From Cymodocea nodosa (Eukaryota; Streptophyta; Magnoliopsida; Alismatales; Cymodoceaceae): a stretch of 64,000 nt of DNA. Made by a program: the position numbers and the translations under genes. Under the pieces are notes generated by a model. The model saw nothing but the letters and a program-made list of their open reading frames with translations. It made no database searches and was not told the DNA's origin. Each line of letters opens with the position of its first letter. Positions within the stretch are counted from its first letter, which is position 1. Below are positions 1 to 11,400 of this stretch, one piece after another. The stretch is from NCBI GenBank assembly GCA_036874045.1, contig CM072335.1:6840001-6904000 (forward strand). Direction: 5' to 3'.

Positions 1-815
1 ATTAAAGTAACGACTTCTTATTACACTTGATGAAAAAGTTTGGACGAGAAAGTTTATTTTGTAGGAAATTTTTCAGAGATCCAAGATTGATGATTAAAGA
101 AAATTAGAAATGTAAACGTGGGTCAGAACGTGTGTATTTCGATGAAGGAAAAAGAAAATATGTAAAGAAGTGGAAAACTAGTCATGATTAAACGTGGAGG
201 ATATGCATGATATGAAGATATAGTATAAAAGGCATAGAGTTCTCATTGATCAATTATCCCTGCACACCAAAAGAAAATCTTTTTAGGGATCAAAAACACC
301 TCTTCGGGGAAAAGCACTTAGGTGGAAGAAAATTCAGTGAAGCATAAAAAGGTAAGATATATGTCACTGAAGATTTGAAGTATCAAATGAAAGAAAATTC
401 AGTGAAGTAGAAAAGGTCAGATTTATGTCACTAAAGATTTAAAGTATCAGAAGAAAGCAAATTCAGTGAAGCAGAGAAAGACAAGATATTCGTCACTAAA
501 GAATTGCTGAAGAAGAAAAAGAAGAAGAAGAAGAAGAAGAAAGATCTCAAATAGGGAGAAATGTTTTAAATTCCGCAAATTAGTTTTCTCTGTTTGTAGT
601 AATGAAATTGTATAGATGAAACATGGTATCGATATATAATTACATCTACAATTTCTGAGGAGAATTGAATTGTATATTGTAATAGAAACCTTGAATAAAA
701 ATGATTTTATGAAAATAGTGTCTCAACTTGTTTTTGAGTTTTAAAGTTTCAATTATAATTGAAAATGTTGAAAAACATAATTCACCCCCCTCTTGTGTAT
801 CCATACAATCCTACA
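1..815 (+). mobile_element. LTR of copia family A (copy A1), 3' half
   Basis: This matches the second half of the complete family-A LTR at 48683-50256; the window starts about 830 bases into it. A TATA box (TATAAAA, 234-240) is followed by a GAA-rich stretch (near 520-545) and an AATAAAA signal (near 693). The copy ends with the family terminus CACCCCCCTCTTGTG...ATCCTACA at 815. It interrupts an antisense copia gag that begins at 816, so this LTR (solo, or part of a full element to the left) inserted into copia B. It is noncoding. Confidence 0.9.
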
Positions 816-2384
816 ACAACCATCATGCAATATATAATTTTCAGAAGATGCATCATGTAAACCAATACCATGTTTTTCTACATTTGATATTTTACTACTA
901 TGTTCATTTGTTATAGTTTGACTATTATTCCATTTACTTAATGTAGCCTTTTGATCACAAACCTTAATCTTTAACATATCAATTTTTGAATTTAAATTAG
1001 TAATAGTCAGTTTCAGTTTCTCAATTTCACAGATCATTTTCTTTTTATCAGTAATTAAATTTTCACAATTAGCATGCAATTTTCTTTCTATTGTAGTAAA
1101 CTTTAAAATTTCCTATGCATGCTTTTGACTTTCTTCTTTAAATTTATTCAACATAGAGTTCAGAAAATCAATCTTATTTTCATATTCATCTAGCATTTTC
1201 CTAGTGTTCTTTCCTTCTATTTTTACTTTCTTATATTTTCTAGCTAGTTTATTGTATTCAATAAGTAATCCATCAAAACTATCAAAACTAGCATTTTGTT
1301 CAAAGGATACCTCACTAGATTTTGCCATGAAGCATACGTTTGCCAGATTTTCTTCTGAATCTAATGTTAATGAGGATTCATTGTCTGATGTTGAATCCTT
1401 TGTTTCTTCACTTTGTGAAGTTGAAGAGTCATCCCATGTCACTTTAAGTGTCATTCTCTTTCTGAATTTCTTATTCCTAAAATTCCTCCTTGAATTCTTC
1501 TTATCTTTGTTGAGAGGACAATCAGTTTGAAAGTGACCCAACCTGTTGCACTTGTAGCATATGATTTTGTCTTTCATGAATGACTTCTTCTCCATATCTC
1601 TAGATGTCTTTGCTGACCTGAAGTTCATGCATTTCTTCAATAGATTTCTAAATTTTCTAGTTAACAATAGTAAATCATCGTCAGAATCACTAGTAACTTT
1701 TGAGACTTTATCAGCCTCAAAAGCCAGATCCCTTCTAGGATTCTTCTCTTTTGGATCTAAATGTTGTACTTCATAGGCTGTCAGATTGCCTATGAGATCA
1801 TCGAGAGTATATGTATTTAAATCTTTAGACTCTTCAATAGATGTTGTCTTTTGAGCCCAAATTTTAGATAAAGATCTAAGGATCTTTCTTACCAAGTCTT
1901 TTTCCTCGAATTTCTTTTCTAAAGATTTTAATGAATTTACAATCTCAAGAAAATGGGAAAACATATCAGAGATACATTCATTTTTGTGCATTTTAAAAAG
2001 CTCATATTTATGTACTAACATATTAATCTTAGATTCATTGACCTAGTTAGTACATTCGTTGGCAACTTCTAATGCATGTCATATCTCATATGCAGTTTGA
2101 TATGCATAAACTTTGTTAAATTGATCATGAGATAAAGCACAAAACAAGATGTTTAAACCTTTAGCATTTAGTATCATTCACTCCTTTTCATCAAAAGTCC
2201 AAGTATCATGTGGAGTCGTAACTAACACTATAGGATTGCTAATTATATGCCATAGTTTGAAATCAATTGACTGAAAGAATACTTTCATCCTATATTTCCA
2301 ATAGCCATAATTGCTACCTTCGAACAGAGGAGGACGATTAGTGGTCTACCCTTCAATCATAACTAAGATTTCAGTATTAACCAT
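816..2384 (-). pseudogene. Copia B (Sirevirus-like) gag, broken, antisense
   Basis: On the minus strand, from an ATG at 2384, this encodes a Ty1/copia Gag. The N-terminal part has the PPLFEG..Y.YWKYRM pattern of copia Gag (UBN2/DUF4219 type). The middle has KINMLVHKYELFKM and LVRKILRSLSKIW, then a CCHC zinc knuckle (CYKCNRLGHFQTDC), a basic stretch, an acidic serine-rich stretch, and a long Lys/Glu-rich predicted coiled coil. Several in-frame stops between 2384 and 2021, and one near 1113, make it a pseudogene. An extended Gag with a coiled-coil tail is typical of the Sirevirus group. The frame is cut at 816 by a family-A LTR, so protease and pol would lie left of the window. A donor-like AG|GTATCC lies just after the CFMAKSSE codons, where family A has its intron donor. 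Confidence 0.85.
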
Positions 2385-2458
2385 TTTAAACAGATGATCC
2401 TAAGTAAATGACAAGAAAAACCGATTCCTAAATAGAGAAATGAAAGCTCTTTAATTAT

Positions 2459-2470
2459 GCTCTGATACTA
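2459..2470 (-). other. Primer-binding site of copia B (initiator tRNA-Met type)
   Basis: Read on the minus strand, TAGTATCAGAGC lies two bases inside the LTR end at 2473. It differs by one base from the common copia site TGGTATCAGAGC, which pairs with the 3' end of initiator tRNA-Met. Confidence 0.8.
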
Positions 2471-2472
2471 GT

Positions 2473-3713
2473 TGTAGGATTGTTGTATCACAAGAGGGGG
2501 GTGAATTGTGTCTTTAGTAATTAAAATTACCAACGGATAAAACAAGAGTATAAAACATTCATAAATAAAATTCTATTATTTATAAACTTAAAAGAAAGAA
2601 TTTACAATAACTTTTCAACTCAATTCCCTTCTTGACAATTTTGATATAGTAATGTCTGATATACAATTCAAATAGAAAATGAAATCCTTATTTAGAACTA
2701 ATTTCGAATTGTATAAAACCCGATCTTTATGTACGTAGCTCTTTCCTTCTTTTTGCTCAGCTTCTATATCTCTTCTCTCTAGTTGTCGAATTTCTAGACT
2801 TCTTGCGTTTGCAGCTCCTTTTCTGAAATTGCTTGGAATTTCGAACTTCTTCTGATGTTGGAGAATTTTTCTAAATATGAATATTCAAACTTGATTTTTC
2901 AGTTTGTGATTGGGATCCAAATTAAATATTCATACTTGGTTTTTGAGATTGGGATCCTGATTGTAATGTAGCTCGTACTCTCTATTAGTAGTCGAACTCT
3001 GACTTCACGTTCAGCATGTTCATCTACTTAATCCATAATCCACGTACTAATTTCAAATTCAAATTATCCACGATTTCCACTATCATTTTGAATTTCCACT
3101 ATGTCTACTATCATTTTGAAATTTCCACTTTCTCCACTATCATTTTAAATATCCATGATTTCCACTCGTAGATTCATTGAAACTTTATCTTCCTAGAGAT
3201 TTGTAGAATATCTTCTAAGTCTTCGTTTTAGTCCTGTAAAAACTTGAACACTTATCTATAACTCTTCGAGTTTTTGCACCTACAAAACACATTACTAAAC
3301 AAAGAAAACTTATCTGTTCATTAGTCATTTTATAAAACTCAAACAGTTATCTATTGATGCGTATAAAAACTCGAATAGTTATCTAACTCTTCGATTTTCA
3401 TTACCAAATGCACATGGAAAACATGTGACAACTTAAAACATTAAAAACACACGTGCTAATAACTTAACTATACGAGTTTTTAACATAACTCTTCGACTAA
3501 ATCAAAATGTTAACTATCCGAAAGTTTAATTGTTCAAAAATCTAACTATCTGAAAACTTTAACTATCCGAAAGTTAACTATCCAAAATTTTAAATGAAAC
3601 TTTTCAATAAATTATCAACATTTAATTATGTAACTATTATACTTATAAAATATTATTTAGACTTATTAATAAACTTTAATAAAGCATTTATCATCAAAAC
3701 AAAATTCCTAATA
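2473..3713 (-). mobile_element. 5' LTR of copia B, antisense
   Basis: The 1.24-kb LTR runs leftwards. Its minus-strand 3' end has the Sirevirus-type CACCCCCCTCTTGTG...CCTACA terminus, next to the PBS. Its minus-strand start reads TATTAGGAATTTTG, apparently TGTTAGG with one G-to-A change, and resembles the starts of LTRs A and E. The right half holds many dyads of TAACTATCCGAAA and AACTCTTCGA type. The LTR abuts antisense gypsy gag at 3714, so copia B inserted into that gag. The expected target duplication would be GAGTA (3714-3718), but its partner lies outside the window. Confidence 0.8.
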
Positions 3714-4469
3714 GAGTAGTTCTTTTTGCAAAGTTTTCTAAGTATGCTCATGCTTCTTCACTACACAGTTTTAAAAATCCATTTTGACAAGTAGATTCTA
3801 ATGAAGATTTCATTGAAACATCTATGCCTTCATAAATTATACCTATCAATTGTGCTTTACTCATTGAATGATGTGGCCATTGAGTCAATAAATCTTTAAA
3901 TCATTCAAAATATTTTCAGAATGATTCTCTTTGTTTTTGGCTACACATTAATATTTCCTTTTTCTTTTTAATCAGTTGATGTGTTGGATAATATTTTTCC
4001 AAAAAAACAGAGCAAAATTTAGTCTAAGCAGAAATTGAATCATGCAACAAAGTATATAACCATCTCTTAGCTATGTCTTTTGAAGCAAAAGAAATATATC
4101 CAAGTTTAATAGCATTAATACTCATGTTCGGCATTTACATCAATAATAGGCATCTTCTCTTTCTAATCCATGAAAGTGAAGTAATTGACTAATATAATTA
4201 GATTTCAGTTCAAACCTATCTTCCTCAAAGTTTGGTAATCAAATACATGAAGGTTTATCAACTAGTTTAGGATACAGAATTTTCCCTAATGGTTTTTCTA
4301 TTGGAGTAGCCATATATTTATTCTCCTTTAAAGAAAGGTTAGCTACACCCTTAAAGATTTCGTTAAAGTCCTCTTCAAAAAAAATTTCAATATACTTTTG
4401 TGTTAAATAATCCCATCTAGGTATTCTTACTAATCGTTTAGTGTTTGGATAATGAGTCTATGTGCTCAT
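3714..4469 (-). pseudogene. Gypsy (Athila-like) gag, antisense, truncated and broken
   Basis: On the minus strand, from an ATG at 4469, the translation parallels the better copy at 19238-20570. It has the KPLGKILYPKLVDKP block, an LPNFE..RFELKSNYI block and a YFLHF/HGLEREDAYY block. A retrotransposon-gag core (PF03732 type) follows, with frameshifts and many stops. The 3' end is lost at the copia B LTR (3713). Gag would coat the element RNA in a cytoplasmic particle, but this copy cannot make it. It lies about 1 kb downstream of an envelope-like ORF on the same strand, the same order as in the sense copy. Confidence 0.75.
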
Positions 4470-5428
4470 AAACTCTTAACATAAAGTAAACTTGTAGAAG
4501 ATTAATTACATACTAGTCTGAAGCTTTGTTCTCAATAAATAATTGTTGATGGATGAAGTTGAATCAGCTGCTTCTCCTTCTAGTTCCCCAACAAATTCTA
4601 TTTCCTCTTCTCAATTGCTGGTAACCAGTAAATAACATTCTATTCTATATTTATAATGCACGTCCATAAGGCAAATGAATCTTGTTGCAAGAACGTGTCT
4701 TGTAACATGCCGTATGGTTCCTATTTTTATGGATACATGTTCTACTTATACTTTTTAAATTTCAGTAACTACTAAACCCATGAAATTTGATTCATGGATA
4801 AAAGAATAATCGTTACACTAACTCCATGAACTAGCCTCGTTGAGTTACAAATAACTCAACGGATTAGCCTCAGTTACTATTTGCTAACTCCATGAACTAA
4901 CTTTGTTGAGTTACAAATAACTCAACAAAGTGACCTTATATTTTAATATTTACTTCGTGGAGTTAAGGTTAACTCCATGAACTAACTTCATTGAGTTAAC
5001 ACTTAGCAAATTTTTCTAAAAAAACTTACTTCTCAACTTAACTTTTATATATTTTCCTCCTACATTTTATCAACTTAAATAAAGTTAAATACATTTCATT
5101 AATGCAATGTTTCAATTTAAACTCCTTTAAATCTGAACATTATATGCATATTTGACTTACAGTTCATTTCCTATTATGTAGAATTTATATTTTGCTTTTC
5201 AGTATGTAGATATATTCAGACATTATCAAGTCATCGTGCATTTATCTACATCATTAATAAAATTGTAAAAATTTTAAAACAGTCTTGCAAAGCTTTAAAT
5301 AGATATATAATATTCATTCACAAACATTAATTCAGAATCATCTTGCTGTTCAAACATTCATATATATAAATAGTTTACAGTTACATACAATCAAATATTT
5401 TTCAGTACAAGTAGACGAACAATACATT
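4470..5428 (-). promoter_or_regulatory. Spacer with TATA box and GTTGAGTTA dyads, upstream of gypsy gag
   Basis: This noncoding spacer separates the envelope-like ORF from gag on the minus strand. A TATAAATA-type box lies at about 4646-4655, roughly 180 bases before the gag ATG. An array of GTTGAGTTA / TAACTCAACG dyads lies at 4825-5000. The same layout occurs in the sense copy at 18193-19237. It may be a promoter, or the U3-R part of an unrecognised LTR. I could not fix TG...CA ends. Confidence 0.55.
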
Positions 5429-7636
5429 TTAATCTTTCTTCCTAAGTTCATCTACTTCCTTTTGGAGCTTTTCTAATTGTTACTCTAATTGATTTATACA
5501 TTCTACAGCTCCTGTAAAATCTCCAGAAGGTCTAGCAATAGATACAATAACAGTAGCATTATAATTTCTATATTCCTTCACTGAAATGGCTCTAGATCTT
5601 ATCCTCTTAGATGTCCATTTTGTGAAGTCAATTCCTTCCACCATTAATACTGAAATTAAATCTCTATAAAATAACTTTTTCTTTACTGCTTTGAGCTTGG
5701 AGATAAATACTTTGTACCAATTTACTTGAATTTTATTCACAACTACATATGTGGCCCATTTGACAAATTAACTTAGTTCAATGTTGTGGTCTTGTCTTTG
5801 ATAAACAGTCTTCACCAATATAGTTGCCACCATGTGTGCCTTTCCATTTAAGTACTTCATTCTGTTAAGTATTGGCACACGAGAGTCACCAGCTATGCAC
5901 TACTTAATTTCCTATTCAGTACATTCCATTGCAATTGTATCTTCCAAAATTTCAATTCCTTCATTTTTCAATCCAAAAATGTTGTGGAGAAGCCCATTTG
6001 TTATCTGAATATTAACTTCCTCTACATTAGAAATTAATTTTCCTTCTTCCTCTCTTAAATTTGCATAAAAGCAAGGCACTAAATTTTCATAAACTACTTG
6101 CCCTTTTGCTCTTGGAATAAATTGCAATAGGCCTTGGAATTCAAATAATTCTCTAATCTCCTCCATTCCAGTCCAGTCAACTGGCCTACTATAAATTACA
6201 TCATACCCCTTTATCTCTTGATACTTGTTGTATGCTTCCTAACTTCAAAAGTGAACTTCATTCAGAATAGTTGCTTCAGACGGGTCAGGGATTTGGATTT
6301 GTTGCTCTAGAGGGGTTTGTTCTTGAACTTCCTCTTCAATTTGCTGAAATTGTTGTTGTATTTCTTGTTGAAAATAATCTAAAGATTCCTGCTCTTCTAC
6401 TCTGAATTGCCGTGGAGAGCCTGCAGGACTTTCCACATTTTTATCTTGAATTTTCTCCATAAGTTGTTGAAGAGTTTCATTCTCTTCAGAGGAATCTATC
6501 GAAATCTTTTCTTGTTATCTAGCTTCCTACTCAACTTCTTCTCTTTCTTCTTCCTTCTAACTACTAATTTGCATTGTTACTATTCTTTCTGATTTTGTAG
6601 CAGATTGTGATGGAGTTACGGGCATAGTATATTCTACCCTAACTTCAGTTTCTAATTCCTCAGGCTGTAGACTAATTTCAACCTATTTTTCTTCTTTTCT
6701 TTGCTCCTACTCTTTTTCTTCAGATTCAAATAATAAATCCACAAAAATGGACTCTTTATGCCCTACTGCTTGTGCTACAGGTTCATATTTGATTTTTGCT
6801 TGAGCTTCAAGCATTATCTCTTTTCCTTTTCTTCTACTTAATAATTGTGCTTGATCTTCTTCTTCTTCAGATAGTAGGTCAACAAGAATGGGCTCTTCAA
6901 GCCCTCAAGCCACAGGTACTAGCTCTTCCTATTTCACTATTTTCTCTATAGTTGTTGGCCTTGAAGGACCAGCCTTAGCCTCTCTTGCAATTGATGTTAC
7001 TGTTGCTTGCTATTGTAATCTATCTCTTATTCTTACATGTACTCTTTCTTGGATTCTTCACTTCTTAATTCCATCAAATAAAATAAGTGCTTTAACTCGT
7101 GCCAAGGCTTCATCAACACCTTGGTCTTTGTAGAGTTGAATTAACTCTTCTAATTCTTTTTCCTCCTCCTTTGATTCTGGACCTATCATTACAATTTTAG
7201 TTCCTGGTTGTGGTTGATATGAAGTTCCTGGTTGTTGCTCTACAGTTGTAGACGCTTCAGCTTGCTCTCTTAGCTCTTGTTCTTCTTGATCTCTCTATTC
7301 TTTAAATTGTTGATAAGCTGCTTCTGCAGCTATCTTCTTTATAAACCACAGTCGAGATTTCCTTCTTATGAGTTCTAGAGCAACTTCATTATGTGGCCTG
7401 ATTTTTCTTTCTCTTTTGACAGCTGCTTTAGTAGCTACCCGTATTCTTGTTTCCATTATATCAGGTATTCTAACATTCAAATTTACTAGCTTTCTAGTAA
7501 AGAAAGATAGATCATCCTCTACCTTTTCCAGTTGCTTTTCTCTCGTGGTGTTTCTAATCTTTTTCCATGAATGTCATTCCTCAAACTGTTTAAGAAATTT
7601 GATAGTGTCAAACTGATCCTAGAAGTTTGGCTCCAT
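5429..7636 (-). pseudogene. Envelope-like / plant putative-transposon-domain ORF of gypsy element, antisense
   Basis: The minus-strand frame runs from an ATG at 7636 to a TAA at 5429, about 735 codons with roughly a dozen internal stops. The N-terminal third is basic and helical (KAAVKRERKIRPHNEVA, LIRRKSRLWF). A long Glu/Gln-rich region follows (LVDLLSEEEEDQAQLLSRR, QQEIQQQFQQIEEE). The C-terminal third has ELFEFQGLLQFIP, YENLVPCFYANL, IFGLKNEGIEI, a WATYVVVNKIQVNW block and KKLFYRDL. This pattern matches the domain annotated in plants as putative transposon protein (PF20167) or 'envelope-like protein'. I see no signal peptide or membrane segment, so a true envelope role is unlikely. It is homologous to the 3' ORF of copia A (45883-48138). 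Function is unknown. Confidence 0.75.
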
Positions 7637-8373
7637 CTCTGTCTTCGTTGCGTTATAGAACAGAACAGAATCACTCTGACTTTTACTATTCTAATTTCTA
7701 AATGATTGCTACGGATAATGCCCCCAAATCCTAAGTTTTAGTATAAATAAACCCTAAGTTTTTGGCAAGTAATCGAGTCATTTTCTCGCACAAACTATCG
7801 TTTCTTACATATACTACTCCGTAGAGTTACAGTTAACTCCACGGACTAAGTCCATGGACTTATCTTAAGTACTCTATTGAGTTACAGTTAACTCAACGGA
7901 GTAAGTTCGTTAACTTATCCTAGACTCAATAGAGTAAGTTTATTGAGCTAAGTTTAACTCAACAGACCTCCCGTAAAGTTATAACTAATAAAAATAAATA
8001 ACTATTATGATTTTATACTCGGTCAACACTGAAGAATCTTTGGTCTAACCAACTCTTAATTTTTCTATTTGCTTAACTTCGGTCAAATCATTGCTTTTCC
8101 TTGGTCGAACTGAAATTATAGAATTTTTTTTTCTTTTACTACTGGTTGAACTGATACCATGCTTTAGTAAAACTAACATTTTTACTTAATATAACATATA
8201 TATATATATATATATATTCATGCTTCAGTCAAACCGATGGATCCTTTCGATGTGACTGTAAGAATGTTTTCTTTTTTAATATATGTTTCGGTAAAATCGA
8301 TAATTTATTTCGGTTGAACCGTTACTAGATTTAAAATAAGTTTTTTTTTTTACAAAACTAAACATATGTATAT
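7637..8373 (-). promoter_or_regulatory. Dyad-rich spacer and leader between integrase and envelope-like ORF
   Basis: On the minus strand, after the integrase stop, there is a series of CGGTTCAACCGAA / TTTGACCGAA dyads (8030-8330). An (AT)n run follows (about 8191-8217), then GTTGAGTTAACTGTAACTC dyads (7815-7960). A TATA-like TTTATTTATAC (about 7738-7752) lies about 100 bases before the ATG at 7636. The arrangement looks like a dedicated promoter for the downstream ORF. No coding frame is seen. Confidence 0.5.
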
Positions 8374-9128
8374 TTACTTAATAAAGCTCGAGTAGTCCTC
8401 TACTCTTACTTCTTCTATAATTCTAAAGGAACTTTTTGAAATTTTCAAAATAGGTCTAAGTCTTTGTCCAATTACTTTAAATATATTCTAATTTTTAGGA
8501 TTTTCAATTTCAATAGTTCCATAGGAATAAATATTTCAAATTATATAAGGTCCTGCCCATCTAGATCTTAATTTTCCTAGATGGTTATGAAGTTTAGTCA
8601 TGTAAAGATATACTTCTTGTCCTAATTCAAAAGTTTTTGGAATAATTTTCTTGTTATGCCAGAACTTCATTTTCTCTTTTTCTTTTACAATTTTCAAATA
8701 AGCTTCATTCCTAAATTCTTCTAACTCAATTAATTACATTTTTCTATTTTCAACACCTTGATTTAAATTAGTGTTCAGAGTTTTTAATGCCCAATAAACT
8801 TTATATTCTATTTCAACTGGTAAATGGCAACTTTTTCCATATACTATCCTAAAAGGTGACATACCTAAGCTTGTCTTATAAGTAGTTCTATAAGCCCAAA
8901 GTGCATCTATCAATCTATTAGCCCAATCTTTTCTAGTAGGATTTACTACTTTTTCTAAGATTAACTTAATTTGTTTGTTTGCACTTTCTACTTGTCCACT
9001 TGTCTACAGATGATATGATGTTGCAATTTTGTGATTTACTCCATATTTCCTTATTAAGGCTTCAAAACTTCTATTATAGAAATGCATTCCTTTATCATTA
9101 ACAATAGCTTTAGGTATTCCAAATCTAG
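8374..9128 (-). pseudogene. Gypsy G1 integrase, C-terminal part (antisense)
   Basis: The minus strand continues the integrase core interrupted by the solo LTR at 9129-10776. It begins FGIPKAIVNDKGMHF, with the second catalytic Asp of the DDE triad in [12 protein letters not shown] follows and holds the Glu, then [17 protein letters not shown] and [13 protein letters not shown]. It ends with GQRLRPIL and a TAA at 8374-8376. These blocks are characteristic of Athila/Tat-type gypsy integrase. Only a few stops are visible. Without the LTR insertion it would join the N-terminal half at 10777-11400. Confidence 0.85.
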
Positions 9129-10776
9129 CGTAGGATCGTATGGCTACACAAGAGGAAGGTGAATTGTGTTTTTCAATATTTTCGAATATAATTGAAACTT
9201 TAAAACTCAAAAACAAGTTGAGACATTGTTTTCATAAAATCATTTTTATTCAAGGTTTCAATTACAATATACAATTCAATTCTCCTTAGAAATTGTAGAT
9301 GCAATTATATCTCAATACCATGTATCATCTAAACAATTTCATAACTATAAACAGAGAAAACTAATTTACGAAATTTAAAACATTTCTCCCTGTTTGAGAT
9401 ATTTCTTCTTCTTATTCTTCTCTTTCTTCTTCAGCAATTCTTCAATGACGAATATCTTGTCTTTTTATGCTTCACCGAATTTGCTTTCTTCTGATACTTT
9501 AAATCTTTAGTGACCTAAATCTTACCTTTTCTACTTCACTAAATTTGCTTCCACTTGATACTTCAAATCTTTAGTGACATATATCTTACCTTTTTATGCT
9601 TCACTGAATTTTCTTCTACTTGAGAGATTTCCCCTAAAGAGGTGTTTTTGATCCTTGAAAAGATTTTTCGTTTGATGTGCAGGGATAGTTTGATCCTTGA
9701 AAAGATTTTTCATTTTGTGTGCAAGGATAATTTGATCAACGAGAATTCTGTCTTTTATACTGTATCTTCATTTCATACATATCCTCCACATTTAATCACT
9801 ACCAGTTTTCCACTTTTTTACTCCTTTTCTTTTTCCTTCATCGAAATACACACGTTCTGACCTACGTTTACATTTCGAATTTTCTTTAATCATTAGTCTT
9901 GGATCTCTAAAAAATTTCCTACAAAATAAACTTTCTTGTCCAAAATTTTTCATCAGTGTAATAAGAAGTTGTTACTTTAATGTTAACTAAACGAGTAACA
10001 CAAGTATATATATAACTTAACGTTTCTAACTTAATGAGCTCCTCATGTGCTAATTCACATGACTAGTACTGTAGCTAACTCAACAAACTAAGTTTGTGGT
10101 GTTACGCTAACTCAATGAACCATCTCTGTTGTGTTACGATAACTCAACGAACCAGTGACAAACAAATGTTTTTATAATAAGAATTTTACCATGTGCAAAA
10201 ATAACAACTTAAGTTTATAATGCTAACCTAACGCGTTGCCTTAATATTCAATATAGCAATTCAACGCGATTAGTTATGTTAACGAGTTAAACATGTGCAC
10301 CACACGTGATACAATATGACATTCGTAACTTATAATTTCACCACGTGTATAACACTAACTTAACGAGTTCGTCTCTTCTTTTACTCACTAACTTAACGAG
10401 TTCTCACATGACCTATTTTAACCTTTAAGCCTCTAACTTAATGAGTTCTCACGTGACCTCTATACAAATAACACTCTAACTTAACGAGTTGTCTAAACGT
10501 GCACTATACATGATACAGAAAATATAACTTTAAAATATATCATGCTTTTCAATAAAAACACACGTTAACTTAACGTTTAGTTAAATGAGAAATTAATGCA
10601 ATGAAATGACTAGTTATTAACTTAGTATAGTTTCAAATCCAATACAGACAAGTATTTATATCAGTAAACTTTTTTTGTATTAATTAATGATTTTAATTTC
10701 CTTTCACAAGCAAGAGTAATTGAGCAAATATGATTATTTTCATTTAGCACACATCATCAAAACAAAATACTCAACA
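9129..10776 (-). mobile_element. Solo LTR of family A (copy A2), antisense, with 5-bp target duplication
   Basis: This complete 1.65-kb family-A LTR is reversed. The left edge CGTAGGATCGTATGGCTAC has its first base mutated from TG to CG. The right edge is AAAATACTCAACA. It is flanked by TCTAG on both sides (9124-9128 and 10777-10781). The target is the integrase gene of gypsy G1, where codons continue cleanly across the insertion (ITR | FGIPK). No internal copia sequence is present, so it is a solo LTR left by LTR-LTR recombination. A TATA box is read on the minus strand near 9755. Confidence 0.95.
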
Positions 10777-11400
10777 TCTAGTAATTATATTAGTTCTTAT
10801 AAAATGTATTACCACTTTGTTGTCATTAGTTTTTGTATGAATAGCTTCTATTCATTTAGATATATAATCCACCCCCAACAATATATAATTAAATTGATTA
10901 GGCATAGGAAATGAACCCATAAAATCTATTCCCCACACATCAAATATTTCAACCTCAACAATAGGCTTTAGAGGCATCATATTCCTCTTTAATATTCTTC
11001 CTATTTGTTGATATTTTAAACAACGTAAGCAATATTTATGAGCATCTTTGAATAATGTTGGCCAATAGAATCTACATTACAGAATTTTGGTAGTAGTTTT
11101 CCCTAAACCAAAATGTCCTCCACATGCTTGGTCATGGCAGAAATACAATATGCTCTAATATTCAGTTTCTAGAACACACCTCCTTAAAATAAGATCAGGG
11201 CATTTCTTAAATAAGTATGGGTATTCCCAATAGTAATATTTCACTCTTGAGAAGAACTATTTATTATCCTATCTATTCCAATCCTTAGGTGTTAAACCAG
11301 TAACTAAGTAATTAACTATGTCTGCATACCAATGTATTATTTTTATGGTCATTAATTGTTCATTAGGAAAATTACCCTTAATTTCAATGTTTGATTTTTC
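10777..11400 (-). pseudogene. Gypsy G1 integrase, zinc finger and first half of core (antisense)
   Basis: The minus-strand translation has the HHCC zinc finger (CHDQACGGHFG ... CLRCLKYQ). MMPLKPIVEVEIFDVWGIDFMG follows, with the first catalytic Asp in GIDF, and then VDYISK.IEAI and IRTNIITR. Stops are scattered through it. It normally cuts target DNA and joins element ends; here it is split by the solo LTR at 10776. Confidence 0.85.

Noticed and set aside
753..1079. An open frame crossing the boundary between LTR A1 and copia B gag
   Set aside because: It is gag down to 816 and then runs into LTR sequence by chance. It is not a fusion gene.
1204..1776. Plus-strand frames opposite copia B gag
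   Set aside because: They are complementary-strand shadows of gag, with low-complexity Phe/Leu/Ser composition.
5429..7636. A true viral envelope glycoprotein
   Set aside because: No signal peptide, transmembrane segment, cysteine pattern or fusion-peptide-like stretch is visible. 'Envelope-like' is used only as the customary label.
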